The notes: generated by a model not told the origin, from the letters alone. A stretch of 55,991 nucleotides of DNA from Pontibacter fetidus (GCF_010119545.1 NZ_JAAEAA010000025.1:1-55991); one strand, 5' to 3'; positions 37,122-45,345 are shown, counted from the first letter of the stretch. Translations and numbers: made by a program.

Positions 37122-37850
37122 ATGAAGACATATGATCTAGCTCATATTTTTGAGTCCAACGTACCTTTTTATGGGACAATGGAAGATTATGAGAAGCTGA
37201 ATGAGGTGGTAGGGCATGCGAAAAGAAAAATTGATAGCAGTGACAGCCCAAGAGAATTAATTTTTGAGTCTTGGTTTTTATTTGACTATCTAATTAGAAA
37301 GCTGCTGTTAAAAGCATTTAACATTGAAAATTATGAGACTGAAGAGTTTGATCCAATGTATGATTACCTTCCCCAAAGTTTTGATAGTTGTCTCAAAAGC
37401 TTAGAATCTTTATTGAAGCAACAAAGAAGAGTTTATCAGCAGCAACTTCATCCTAATACAGTGAGAACTTACCCCATATTTACTATGCCTGGAAGTTTCT
37501 TTCTTTACCTTCATGATAAGGATCCAAATCTAGTAACTCAATTCATTGATAACCTTAGAGATTACGAATTGCTATACGAAGCAGAATATCAAGGTTTAAA
37601 GGAAAAATTTAAGAATGAAGACTATGAATGTGACTCAGTTTCCCGTAGGTGGTATGACACATGCCAAAATATAGATGCTAATTGGTTTAAATCTATAAGG
37701 AAACTCAATAAGACCAGGAATAGAGCCGCCCACGTAGTTGATGCGGAAAAAATTTATAGCTCTTTTGGAATTAATGGAGCAAATAAACTAATAAAGCTAA
37801 AAGCAGAGCTAATAAAGTTATTAGATGAGGCATTCTTTTTTAATGGTTAA
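37122..37850 (+). CDS. HEPN-like protein, possible RNase effector
   Basis: 242 residues from ATG 37122 (a TTG at 37113 is also possible). It is predominantly helical. SIRKLNKTRNRAAHVV near the C-terminus carries an R-x4-H motif (RNRAAH), the active-site pattern of HEPN RNases, after a long helical body (ESWFLFDYLIRKLLLKAF, LKSLESLLKQQRRVYQQQL). It starts 100 bases after the nitroreductase gene on the same strand and may be a separate unit. HEPN proteins are frequent toxins or effectors in defence islands. No partner nucleotidyltransferase is adjacent, so the role is uncertain. Confidence 0.6.
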   Translation: MKTYDLAHIFESNVPFYGTMEDYEKLNEVVGHAKRKIDSSDSPRELIFESWFLFDYLIRKLLLKAFNIENYETEEFDPMYDYLPQSFDSCLKSLESLLKQQRRVYQQQLHPNTVRTYPIFTMPGSFFLYLHDKDPNLVTQFIDNLRDYELLYEAEYQGLKEKFKNEDYECDSVSRRWYDTCQNIDANWFKSIRKLNKTRNRAAHVVDAEKIYSSFGINGANKLIKLKAELIKLLDEAFFFNG

Positions 37851-37920
37851 GTTTCGTAAGCAAATTTCCAATTGCATTAAGTCTTATAATTATTCTTATG
37901 TTAAGTAGTAAAATGATAGA

Positions 37921-38430
37921 CTAGCTCATCCATTGCTTTAGTCTCTTTTCTATTTCAGCAGCCAGGGTATTATTGTATTGGTAAATTATATTTTTGCCCA
38001 TTAATTCTTTCAGCTTTGCAGCCGCTTCGTATGGTTGCAAATGCTTTTCAGCAATTAATTGATCAAAAATCCAAAGTAAACCATGATATTCTATTACTTT
38101 CTTTCTAGCATAGTTCCGAACAGCTTTGTCGCTACTCAAAACAAAAGCGTCTATCTTTGCTGCTAAGAATAAAACTGTTTTGTCATTATCTGATAAAGCT
38201 CTAGGAAATCCCTCTTCTAATATTTCCTTACGTTCATCCTCAGATATATTGTAAAGAAAAAGCTTACCACCTGACTGGTAAGCTTTCAATAGTTCTTGCT
38301 GCTCTGGATACAGCTCGTTATACACATCTATTGTGGTATGCAGCTCAATAGGCAAATTGAAAAACTGCGAAGCCAGTTTCAATTCAATTATATCTATAAA
38401 GATACATGCATCCGTTACTGCTACTTTCAT
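37921..38430 (-). CDS. PIN-domain protein, likely toxin partner of the ImmA/IrrE-type gene
   Basis: 169 residues. It has the PIN acidic set: Asp7 in VAVTDACIFID, Glu39 in DVYNEL, Asp81/Asp83 in ALSDNDKTVLFLA and Asp101 in FVLSSDKAVRNYA. PIN domains cut RNA with a metal cluster. The C-terminus (IIYQYNNTLAAEIEKRLKQW) is an amphipathic helix that may hold the partner. Its ATG overlaps the stop of the preceding gene by one base, so the two are translated together, as in toxin-antitoxin pairs of XRE/ImmA plus PIN type. Confidence 0.82.
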   Translation of the reverse strand: MKVAVTDACIFIDIIELKLASQFFNLPIELHTTIDVYNELYPEQQELLKAYQSGGKLFLYNISEDERKEILEEGFPRALSDNDKTVLFLAAKIDAFVLSSDKAVRNYARKKVIEYHGLLWIFDQLIAEKHLQPYEAAAKLKELMGKNIIYQYNNTLAAEIEKRLKQWMS

Positions 38431-39491
38431 TACATAATTAAGCTCTTCGATCTAAACTCAGCTAACTTCATGTTTGAAAGTTCTGCAGCCTTACTCATAG
38501 ATATAAGATCCTCTGCAAGTGCTCTATAAAGGAGCTGTTTGAAGCGGTTAGACTTTTCCATTCCCCTATATCGATATTCAGAGGGTTCAACTAGCTTCCA
38601 ACCCATTTGCTTCATATGAGCCATAAGCTGGTTAAAATAACTTACACTTATTATTTTCAGGTCTTTTAATCTATAAAGTAGGGCCTGTATAGAAATACCA
38701 TACTGCTGCTTTATTACGCCTAGCTCATTAATAAACAATTTGCTTCTCTTGGGCCCTAATTCGATTTTAGCTATATCATTAGGGAAAAGCATGGCACCAG
38801 CAAAATAATTGCAGAATTCTTCTTTCTTCTTCTCATCTAAATGCGACATGTTCAGGAGCAAATGCGCAAGCTCATGTAGGGCGGTAAACCGCTTTCTATC
38901 ATCCTGAATGGTTTCCCCAGAGTTGAGCACAATAACAGGAATAGATTTACTCTTTATCCAAGCCTGCAATCCCTCAAACCCTTCTGCCTCATCTAGCTCA
39001 ATTACCTTTATATGATGGTCCTCTAGAAGTTCTACAATATTGTACAGTGGATCCGTTCCTAATTTCCAAACATCACGGATAGTAATGGCAGCAGACTCTA
39101 CATCTGAGGTTGAATTAATCACTATCTTCTTTAAAGGATTATCAAAGACATGTTCAATTCCAATAATTTCCTCTAATTCTAGATAACGGGCGACTTCTTC
39201 ACGAGTCTTCTCAACTACTATTGTCTTCTGCTTTGATGACATCTTCTCAGCCTTCCTAAATTCTATTTCTCCGAGTTCTACATCTATCTCTCTGAAAAAA
39301 TAGTCAGGCCTCACTGACAAAGCATCACTCAAGTAACCCAGCATTTCACTATCAGGGATTACATCTCCCTTCTCGTATTTATGCAGCGCCTGCCGACTAA
39401 TCTTATTGTTCAATTTATCGGCTAACCCTTGTAGTGAAAGTCCACTCATATTACGTGCAGACTTGAAGCGTTCCGAAAAAATATGATTCAT
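38430..39491 (-). CDS. XRE-HTH plus ImmA/IrrE-type metallopeptidase
   Basis: 353 residues. N-terminal XRE helix-turn-helix (FKSARNMSGLSLQGLADKLN, ISRQALHKYEKGDVIPDSEML; residues 9-60). The middle-to-C-terminal domain has HELAH (206-210) followed by EEFCNYFAGAMLFP, the zinc-peptidase signature of ImmA/IrrE proteins. Such proteins repress their operon and cleave a repressor or partner in response to damage or infection. It is the first gene of a two-gene operon with the PIN gene. A strong GGAG lies about 7 bases before the ATG, and the near-repeat AGGAATAGG/TTGAATAGG at about 39517-39537 could be its operator. Confidence 0.9.
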   Translation of the reverse strand: MNHIFSERFKSARNMSGLSLQGLADKLNNKISRQALHKYEKGDVIPDSEMLGYLSDALSVRPDYFFREIDVELGEIEFRKAEKMSSKQKTIVVEKTREEVARYLELEEIIGIEHVFDNPLKKIVINSTSDVESAAITIRDVWKLGTDPLYNIVELLEDHHIKVIELDEAEGFEGLQAWIKSKSIPVIVLNSGETIQDDRKRFTALHELAHLLLNMSHLDEKKKEEFCNYFAGAMLFPNDIAKIELGPKRSKLFINELGVIKQQYGISIQALLYRLKDLKIISVSYFNQLMAHMKQMGWKLVEPSEYRYRGMEKSNRFKQLLYRALAEDLISMSKAAELSNMKLAEFRSKSLIM

Positions 39492-39767
39492 GAGGTATCT
39501 CCTTTTTTATCCTTAAACAGGAATAGGCTTGAATAGGTTTACAAAAGTCGTAAATATTAAACAATTGTCAACTAAATTTTAAAAAATTCTTATTTACCTA
39601 TCTGTCTGATATTCAGCCATATCTTATAAAATAAGTTATTTAAATGAGAAATGCAAATAAATCTTGGTTGACAAATGTAAAAATTTTTCCTATACTTGTA
39701 AACCAAAACATTAAATATAGTGTTTACTTATTAACTGATAATAGCAAGCTGATTAAAAAACAAAAAA

Positions 39768-39842
39768 CCCACTCTACAGGTGGCTCCTTCAGAGTGGGCA
39801 TTGGGAAAAAAGTTTGGCGACTTCAGGAGGCTGATCACCTCC
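39768..39842 (-). ncRNA. pair of hairpins in a gene-free gap, possible small RNA or terminator
   Basis: CCCACTCT (39768-39775) pairs with AGAGTGGG (39791-39798). On the minus strand this stem is followed by TTTTTTGTTTTTT, a classic terminator, yet no minus-strand gene lies upstream to be terminated. A second stem (GGAGG 39826-39830 with CCTCC 39838-39842) lies just before it. The gap 39492-39986 therefore may encode a short minus-strand RNA ending at about 39755. The plus-strand frame at 39644-39928 crossing both hairpins looks non-coding, although its end (CKVCSLNELC) is cysteine-bearing. Confidence 0.35.
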
Positions 39843-39986
39843 AGGGCTTCCCATTTAATTCGAATACGAGCTGTAAGGTATGTAGTTTAAATGAACTATG
39901 CAATACTCTCCTGTTCCAGCCTGAGTAACCCAGCCCTGGGAGCTTTAAAAAGTGAGGGCTTATAGTTTATTTAACAATATACTTTT

Positions 39987-40694
39987 ATGAACAATCAATA
40001 CAATGAAGCAGGCAATGCGGAGAAAAAGCACGAGCCTGCAAACCAATACCACATCCTGGTGGACCGCGACAATATAAAAGTCGAGAAAGAGTGCCTTACA
40101 GGGCGCGAAATATTAACGCTTGCACAGAAGATACCTGCTGAGCGATACCAGCTGAACATGAAGCAGAAAGGCGGCAAAGTAACCAAAGTAGGTTATGATC
40201 AGACAGTGTGCCTGAGTGAGCCTGGAATAGAGAAATTCCTGACGCTTCCGCTAGACCAGACAGAAGGTGAAACATTAAGAAGAGAATGTACACTGCTGGA
40301 AGAAGACGAAGAATACCTGCAAAGCCTGCAGCTACCTTGGGAAACAGTTAATGTCGGCGGCATGCCTTGGCTGTTCATCCATAACTATCCTATACAAGGA
40401 GGGTATAACGTGAACACTGCCACTTTAGGCATAAGGATGACTCCAAGTTATCCTGTGGCGCAGCTAGACATGGTGTACTTCTACCCTGCACTGAGCAGAA
40501 ATGACGGACAACCTATCGGAGCTCTTTCCCCCTTAGATTTAGATGGTAAAGTGTTTCAGCAATGGTCCCGCCATCGTACCCCCTCAAACCCCTGGAGACC
40601 GGGGCTAGATAACTTGAGCACGCATGTGCCGCTAGCGGATCATTGGTTGGATGATGAATTTAGAAAGCGTCCAGGTCATGCAATATCAGCTTAG
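39987..40694 (+). CDS. ubiquitin-like domain fused to an E2-like domain (Multi_ubiq + Prok-E2_E type)
   Basis: 235 residues. Residues 21-94 are a ubiquitin-like domain of the bacterial multi-ubiquitin type (YHILVDRDNIKVEKECLTGR, EPGIEKFLTLPLDQTEG), a single copy ending in Gly94. Residues 100-225 match prokaryotic E2 family E: LPWETV, WLFIHNYPIQGGY, YPVAQLDMVYFYPAL and QQWSRHR with SNPWRPGLDNLSTHVPLADHW. Notably, after Cys101, which is N-terminal to the E2 core, the E2 part has no cysteine at all, so thioester chemistry at a standard site is not possible. It overlaps the JAB-E1 gene and heads the operon. Confidence 0.88.
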   Translation: MNNQYNEAGNAEKKHEPANQYHILVDRDNIKVEKECLTGREILTLAQKIPAERYQLNMKQKGGKVTKVGYDQTVCLSEPGIEKFLTLPLDQTEGETLRRECTLLEEDEEYLQSLQLPWETVNVGGMPWLFIHNYPIQGGYNVNTATLGIRMTPSYPVAQLDMVYFYPALSRNDGQPIGALSPLDLDGKVFQQWSRHRTPSNPWRPGLDNLSTHVPLADHWLDDEFRKRPGHAISA

Positions 40695-42084
40695 ACTATC
40701 AGGTTCGCATTACCAACAGCTAAAGCAACACCTCTTTCCCGGTGACGGGAAAGAGGCTGTAGCTGTTGCCTTATGCGGGAGGCATGAAAGGCAAGGCCTT
40801 TCAATGATGCTGGTGCACAAACTTATGCTGATTCCTCATGAAGCATGCATACGAACAGAAGACAATGTCACTTGGGGTACCGAGGTGTTGCTGCCTTTTC
40901 TGAAAGAAGCTTCTAACCCTAAAAAAAATATGGGTATTCTTAAGATTCACTCTCATCCAGGTGGCTACCCTTATTTCTCAGAAACAGACGATGCAGCTGA
41001 TGCTGATTTATTTTCTTCTATTTTCGGATGGTGTGAAACGGACGCTGTACATGGTTCTGCAGTCATGCTTCCGGATGGTAGAATTTTTGGAAGGGCATTT
41101 ACTCCTGATCTTATCTCCTATCCATTCGATAAGATCTCGGTGGCAGGTGATGAATTTAAGATATGGGAGCATAGCATAGGTGCTTATACTCCCGATGATT
41201 TCGCTGTAAGAACAGCACAAGCTTTTGGAGATGGTACTTATGCCAAATTAAAGCGGATTAAAGCTGGTGTCGTTGGATGCTCTGGCACTGGTAGTCCTAC
41301 AATTGAGCAACTAGTTAGGTTAGGTATAGGTCAACTTGTATTGGTCGACCCTGATGAGGTGGAGCATAAAAACCTTAATAGGATCTTGAACACAACTAGG
41401 GATGATGCAGATGCAAAAAAGTACAAGACAGCGGTTTTAGCAGAACGTATTCAGGCGTTTGGATTAGGCACAGAAGTTTATCCTTATGCAGAAAACTTGT
41501 ATGATTCTATTAATGCACTTGATGACTTAATTAGCTGCGATGTGATATTTGGATGTGTTGATAGTGTTGACGGAAGGCATTTGCTTAACCAGCTTTCTAA
41601 CTTCTACCTGATCCCATACTTTGATTTAGGGGTAAAGCTAGAAGCAGACGGCATGGGAGGAATTAGCAGGATCGCTGGCACAGTGCATTATCTACAACCT
41701 GGAGCATCTTCGCTGCTTAGCAGGGGCATGTACACGACCAAAATGCTTTTAGACGAGGCCCTGAAAAGACAGGACCTAGATGAATTTAACAAGCGGCTAA
41801 AGGCGGGGTATGTTCATAATGCAAACGTAGACAGACCAGCTGTAATCAGCATCAACATGCAGCTCAGCAGTATGGCTGTAAACGAACTCCTTAATCGGTT
41901 GCATCCTTTCAAGTTTGAACAGCCACGAAACTATGCGAAGGTATCTATGGACTACAGCGATGGATCGATCTGTAATGAAGCAGAAGATGAACTAGTAGTT
42001 GATGACTACCAAGTAAAGTATGCAGGGCGAGGAGACATGCAGCCTTTTCTCGGCATGTCTGACTTCTCAACTTTAAGCAAGTAG
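40651..42084 (+). CDS. fusion of a JAB/JAMM deubiquitinase-like peptidase and a ThiF/E1-like adenylyltransferase
   Basis: 477 residues from 40651. An ATG at 40678 (starting MQYQLRLSG) is an alternative giving 468. N-terminal JAMM domain: Glu35 region, HSHPGG at 100-105, then Ser110 and Asp113, the complete zinc-peptidase set. C-terminal E1/ThiF domain: nucleotide loop GVVGCSGTGSP (206-216), LVLVDPDEVEHKNLNRIL (229-246) with Arg244, and CDVIFGCVDS. In the segment where E1-like enzymes often carry a cysteine pair (PGxxCLxC) this protein reads QPGASSLLSRG, with serines instead. It would adenylate the Ubl C-terminus and also trim or remove the Ubl. It overlaps the Ubl-E2 gene by 44 or 17 bases. 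Confidence 0.9.
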   Translation: MMNLESVQVMQYQLRLSGSHYQQLKQHLFPGDGKEAVAVALCGRHERQGLSMMLVHKLMLIPHEACIRTEDNVTWGTEVLLPFLKEASNPKKNMGILKIHSHPGGYPYFSETDDAADADLFSSIFGWCETDAVHGSAVMLPDGRIFGRAFTPDLISYPFDKISVAGDEFKIWEHSIGAYTPDDFAVRTAQAFGDGTYAKLKRIKAGVVGCSGTGSPTIEQLVRLGIGQLVLVDPDEVEHKNLNRILNTTRDDADAKKYKTAVLAERIQAFGLGTEVYPYAENLYDSINALDDLISCDVIFGCVDSVDGRHLLNQLSNFYLIPYFDLGVKLEADGMGGISRIAGTVHYLQPGASSLLSRGMYTTKMLLDEALKRQDLDEFNKRLKAGYVHNANVDRPAVISINMQLSSMAVNELLNRLHPFKFEQPRNYAKVSMDYSDGSICNEAEDELVVDDYQVKYAGRGDMQPFLGMSDFSTLSK

Positions 42085-42089
42085 TTATT

Positions 42090-42419
42090 ATGTGGAGCTA
42101 TCTTAATCGGCAGTTACAAAGGATTATTAATTTCTTTCGCCCTGCATACAGAGCGAAAGATGTGGAAGATTTTCCAGAGTTGTTGGAGCTGAAGACTGTT
42201 TATGCAGTTGGAGCGCCGGTTAGCCCTTGGGTTTTGGCTTTCCTATGCCCTTGTGGTTGCAAAGCTATCATACAGCTTAACCTGCTCAAGGAAGCACGAC
42301 CTAGATGGAGCTATAAAGTCTCAAAAAAAGGTGACATTACTGTACAACCTTCCATATGGAGGAAGCAAGGATGCCAGAGCCACTTCTTTATTCGCCGAGG
42401 CAAGATTGTTTGGTGTTAA
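42090..42419 (+). CDS. DUF6527-like small zinc-binding protein of the ubiquitin-like operon
   Basis: 109 residues, starting 6 bases after the E1 gene. The core WVLAFLCPCGCKAIIQLNLL (Cys53, Cys55, Cys57) and the terminal CQSHFFIRRGKIVWC (Cys95, His98, Cys109) look like a zinc-binding site. This is the pattern I associate with the DUF6527 family found beside bacterial ubiquitin-like genes, possibly a peptidase acting on the conjugates. Assignment is from remembered motifs, and the biochemical role is not shown by the sequence. Confidence 0.75.
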   Translation: MWSYLNRQLQRIINFFRPAYRAKDVEDFPELLELKTVYAVGAPVSPWVLAFLCPCGCKAIIQLNLLKEARPRWSYKVSKKGDITVQPSIWRKQGCQSHFFIRRGKIVWC

Positions 42420-42434
42420 GTAATCAATAAGTAG

Positions 42435-42446
42435 AAAGGAGGTGAT
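42435..42446 (+). promoter_or_regulatory. unusually perfect Shine-Dalgarno sequence
   Basis: AAAGGAGGTGAT matches the full anti-Shine-Dalgarno complement and lies 4 bases before an ATG at 42451. Bacteroidota genes mostly lack such sites, so this marks the short frame that follows as a real, probably well-translated gene. Confidence 0.85.
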
Positions 42447-42450
42447 TTTA

Positions 42451-42567
42451 ATGGCGAAGAAAACTACTGTGCACAGAAGTGCGGACACAGGTCAGTATGT
42501 TACAAAGCAGTATGCCGACAAGCATCCTAAAACTACCGTTAAGGAAACTGTAAAGAAATCCAAATAA
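42451..42567 (+). CDS. 38-residue conserved-looking basic protein
   Basis: A tiny frame, 31 bases after the DUF6527 gene and before a strong terminator. The protein (MAKKTTVHRSADTGQYVTKQ, then YADKHPKTTVKETVKKSK) is lysine- and threonine-rich, with the HRSADTG-V-K-YA-HP-TTV pattern of a small protein family I recall from many bacteria without known function. The perfect Shine-Dalgarno site upstream and terminator downstream support it as the last gene of the ubiquitin-like operon. Whether it is functionally part of that system is unknown. Confidence 0.8.
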   Translation: MAKKTTVHRSADTGQYVTKQYADKHPKTTVKETVKKSK

Positions 42568-42577
42568 CGGAATCTAA

Positions 42578-42610
42578 AAAAAGCAGAGGTCATAAAGATC
42601 TCTGCTTTTT
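42578..42610 (+). terminator. rho-independent terminator of the ubiquitin-like operon
   Basis: AAAAAGCAGAGGTC (42578-42591) pairs with its complement at 42597-42610 through a 5-base loop, ending in CTTTTT. Directly after it is a 9-bp palindrome, AATTTACTC-T-GAGTAAATT (42611-42629). Confidence 0.93.
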
Positions 42611-42702
42611 AATTTACTCTGAGTAAATTCCATTCTGGGTTTTATCCCTTAGCTGAAGGCAAGTCAAATTTTATTCTCGTAGGTTTCATCACTTGTAATA
42701 GA

Positions 42703-43575
42703 CTAATTGCAAATCTTACAAGCGTCCATATAGCTCTGTGCCTCTTTAAGCGAAATTGGATCTACGGAAGCTGAGCATCGGTTCAGGCCCCGGCAGGAAG
42801 ATGAACGGTGGTACTTGACAGTGTTACCACTGGCGCAGTAGTACACTGTTGCTCCTTTTTTTACTGAGGTTGTGGTAGTTCGTTTGGTTGTGGTTTTAGC
42901 TGGGGTTTTTGCAGCAGGTTTTGATTTAACAGGTACTACCGCCGCAGGTGCTGCATCTTCTGTAACCGGCGTTTCTTGTACTTCATCTGAAGCCATGGCT
43001 GCAGCAGCAGCTGCAGCGGCCATACGGGCTGCTTCTGCACGCTTAGTCTCTACTTCTGCTTCCCGAGCCAATCGCGCGCGTTCTGCCGCCGCTCTGGCCT
43101 CTTCAGCAGCTTTAGCAGCAGCTAGCCGAAAGGTTTTCTGCTTTTCTGCTAATCCCGTGTAGAAAGCCATCTCAGCTTTATAGGGTGCTACGTTCCATTT
43201 CGGTCTCTGCTGCTCTAGAAGCTGCACTTTTGTAGTTAAGTCAGGAAATGTAGCTGTATAGGCTTCGAGTTGATCGAGCTGCCGGGCATCATAAAGGGCT
43301 TTAGCCTGATTTAATCCCTGCTCCACGGCTAAAATCACCTCGCGGTGCTCTCCTTTTACCTGCTGAGCTGGAACACGCTTAAGCGGCACCCGCGTGCCCT
43401 CATGGGAGAATGAAGAGACATTAGCCTCCCCTTTGCCTGCTTTGTCTTTGCCACCGGCAGCGGCCATTTTTACGCCTGTTTGCAACAGAAAAATCCCTCC
43501 AGTTACAGGATCAAGCTGGGCCCGAACCTGGGTAGCGCAGAAGAAGATAAACACAATCAGTAAAAGATGTTTCAT
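42703..43575 (-). CDS. secreted protein with Ala-rich coiled coil and C-terminal Cys-rich domain
   Basis: 290 residues. Signal peptide in residues 1-19 (ending VRAQ), so it is exported. Residues 128-190 are an Ala/Glu/Arg coiled coil (AAKAAEEARAAAERARLARE), then a low-complexity Pro/Lys/Thr linker. The last 48 residues (243-290) form a compact domain with YYCASG, KYHRSSSCRGLNRC and CKIC, five cysteines plus histidine, probably a small metal- or disulphide-stabilised module seen at the end of other bacterial envelope proteins. Function is unknown. It is convergent with the ubiquitin-like operon and 33 bases from the DUF4236 gene on the same strand. Confidence 0.7.
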   Translation of the reverse strand: MKHLLLIVFIFFCATQVRAQLDPVTGGIFLLQTGVKMAAAGGKDKAGKGEANVSSFSHEGTRVPLKRVPAQQVKGEHREVILAVEQGLNQAKALYDARQLDQLEAYTATFPDLTTKVQLLEQQRPKWNVAPYKAEMAFYTGLAEKQKTFRLAAAKAAEEARAAAERARLAREAEVETKRAEAARMAAAAAAAAMASDEVQETPVTEDAAPAAVVPVKSKPAAKTPAKTTTKRTTTTSVKKGATVYYCASGNTVKYHRSSSCRGLNRCSASVDPISLKEAQSYMDACKICN

Positions 43576-43608
43576 CGGATAAAAAATATAAAAGTAAGAT
43601 TCAATCAG

Positions 43609-44463
43609 TTAGCGATCTTTGAAGCGGGTAACCAAACCATTTTCCAGTACAAAGACATCACCGCTGCTTTTGTTGCCATACACCAATGTTTCCTTTGTTT
43701 TGGTTTTCATCACTTCTACTTCTATTTTATCGGGGGCTCTGTTTTTGGCTTCCAATACCTGCTGACGGGTCATGCCAATCCAGAACGCTTCCTGTAGCAA
43801 CTTAGAAGCTACTTCCTCGCCATATTTGGCTTGCAGATCTAAAATGCGCGCTTTTGTTAACCGAGCTTGTTCTAAAGCAGCATCGAGGTCTGCAATGGTG
43901 ATGTTACGGTCTTTAATTTTGCTTGCATAAAGTGTTTTTTGCTCGCTACTTAATAGGCCTTCCACTACCCGGGCCTGCATTAATACCAAACGTTGCTGAT
44001 AGGCTATGTCCAATGCCTGTGCAGCTTGCTGATGTTGGCGAAGTGATTCTTGCTGTACGGCCTTAACTTGCTGACGCTGGTCGTTGGCACTTAGCCCGAG
44101 CAACACCAGTAGCGCTAACCCTACTAAAAGACAAATGATACCCCCTGTACTTGGAAGTGTTGCCAGGCCTCCTAAAAACAGCACTACCCCTAACAGCCAT
44201 AAACACCCTGTAGCAGATGTTTGCTCTGCTGGAGCATGTGGGGCAGCAGAAGTCGTAGAAGTGTTGCGCCGCTTGGTACGGTGGCTTTTGTAAGTGCTGT
44301 ACGAAACACCACTGCCAGGAATACCCACTGTTGTGCGGGTACCTTTCCGGCTAATGTTGACAGTAGCCCCTTTGCCGCCAATGGATGTGCTCAGGCCAGA
44401 CTTGCTTACATTCAGCCGGACGCCTGGCATCAGCTTAAAGCTTTTGCGAAACCGAAAGCCCAT
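43609..44463 (-). CDS. DUF4236 domain membrane protein
   Basis: 284 residues. The N-terminus (MGFRFRKSFKLMPGVRLNVS, SKSGLSTSIGGKGATVNI, GTRTTVGIPGSGVSYST) is the DUF4236 signature, about residues 1-58. Two hydrophobic segments follow at about 87-104 and 106-126, then a Gln-rich coiled coil (QQVKAVQQESLRQHQQ) and a helical C-terminus. Known family members have no established function and are often found with mobile or defence genes. It precedes the Cys-rich exported protein on the same strand and may share a transcript. Confidence 0.82.
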   Translation of the reverse strand: MGFRFRKSFKLMPGVRLNVSKSGLSTSIGGKGATVNISRKGTRTTVGIPGSGVSYSTYKSHRTKRRNTSTTSAAPHAPAEQTSATGCLWLLGVVLFLGGLATLPSTGGIICLLVGLALLVLLGLSANDQRQQVKAVQQESLRQHQQAAQALDIAYQQRLVLMQARVVEGLLSSEQKTLYASKIKDRNITIADLDAALEQARLTKARILDLQAKYGEEVASKLLQEAFWIGMTRQQVLEAKNRAPDKIEVEVMKTKTKETLVYGNKSSGDVFVLENGLVTRFKDR

Positions 44464-44616
44464 TTAGCAGCTGTGTTTCGGGTAAATGAAGTCTTGTATA
44501 CTGCCGCAGATCGAATTCAAAGCACCAGGACGACAGAAACGAAAAGAAATATCATGTAAAAAGGGTGATGATGTGTGAAGGGCATGTGTTTTCATATAGT
44601 GCAGTATGGTAAAAGT

Positions 44617-44624
44617 TACCTTTG
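44617..44624 (+). promoter_or_regulatory. candidate Bacteroidota promoter with no gene close downstream
   Basis: TACCTTTG matches TAnnTTTG exactly, with TTTTC about 24 bases upstream as a -33 element. The next plus-strand gene is 800 bases away, so any transcript would run through the inverted-repeat region. Confidence 0.4.
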
Positions 44625-44753
44625 TATTAAAGCTACAAGATATATATAAAATAATATATTAACACGGCAAATCAATAAGATAATAAGCAAACAATACCTG
44701 TAACTGGCAGCTATAATTCAACAAGGCGAGAGTCGCTTGTAGGTCATGTGTTA

Positions 44754-44780
44754 TTTTATGCAAGTGGTACTTGCATAAAA
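44754..44780. repeat. 12-bp perfect inverted repeat, 3-base loop
   Basis: TTTTATGCAAGT (44754-44765) and ACTTGCATAAAA (44769-44780). On the plus strand it ends in AAAA and on the minus strand in a T-rich stretch, so a terminator for either direction is possible. The centre shares CAAGT/ACTTG with the next repeat. Confidence 0.65.
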
Positions 44781-45203
44781 GTAATCCAGGCCTCAGCAAA
44801 GGATTGCATACACATTGATTTACCCCGGTATGTCTTTCATAACCAGAAAAGTAGTGCTTACAAGTACCAATAAGCCGGCGGATTAACTTACCGCAATAAA
44901 TTTACTGTTGTTGCTGGTATTGAATGAAATAAGTGTTTCAAAGTAAAACTCTAGCATTTAAGCATTTACAACAACAATAGTGTGCAGATGCGCCACGTTA
45001 ATTCATTTTTTTTGCATCAGCGTCCAATACACTATAGACTTATCCATTTGAACACGAGAATCATGTGCTAAGATCAAAGCAGGTCAGGCGTGAGGTTAGC
45101 TAATTCCTTAAAACACAATCGGTGATACCACTACTCTTGAAGTAGCACTAGGATAATTACTGGTAGTCAAAAGAATACCTTAATCATATCTGTAATAAGT
45201 AGT

Positions 45204-45250
45204 TTCAAGTATATTTACTTAAAGTTTTACTTTAAGTAAATATACTTGAA
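45204..45250. repeat. 21-bp perfect inverted repeat, 5-base loop
   Basis: Arms 45204-45224 and 45230-45250 are exact complements, beginning TTCAAGTATATTTACTT, with loop TTTTA. It is the longest perfect hairpin in the window. AT-rich composition and lack of a flanking T run argue against a simple terminator. Confidence 0.75.
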
Positions 45251-45345
45251 GCATTATGGGTGCTTGCTATAAACAAAATCAACCTTATACGTTACTGAGA
45301 AAGCGTGTCGCCTTAATAGCTAAAGCATTAAAATAGAAAGTGGAT

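Noticed and set aside
39644..39928. 94-residue plus-strand frame before the ubiquitin-like operon
   Set aside because: It crosses two hairpins, has irregular composition and no ribosome-binding site. The cysteine-bearing end is not enough to call a gene, so it is kept only as a note in the hairpin entry.
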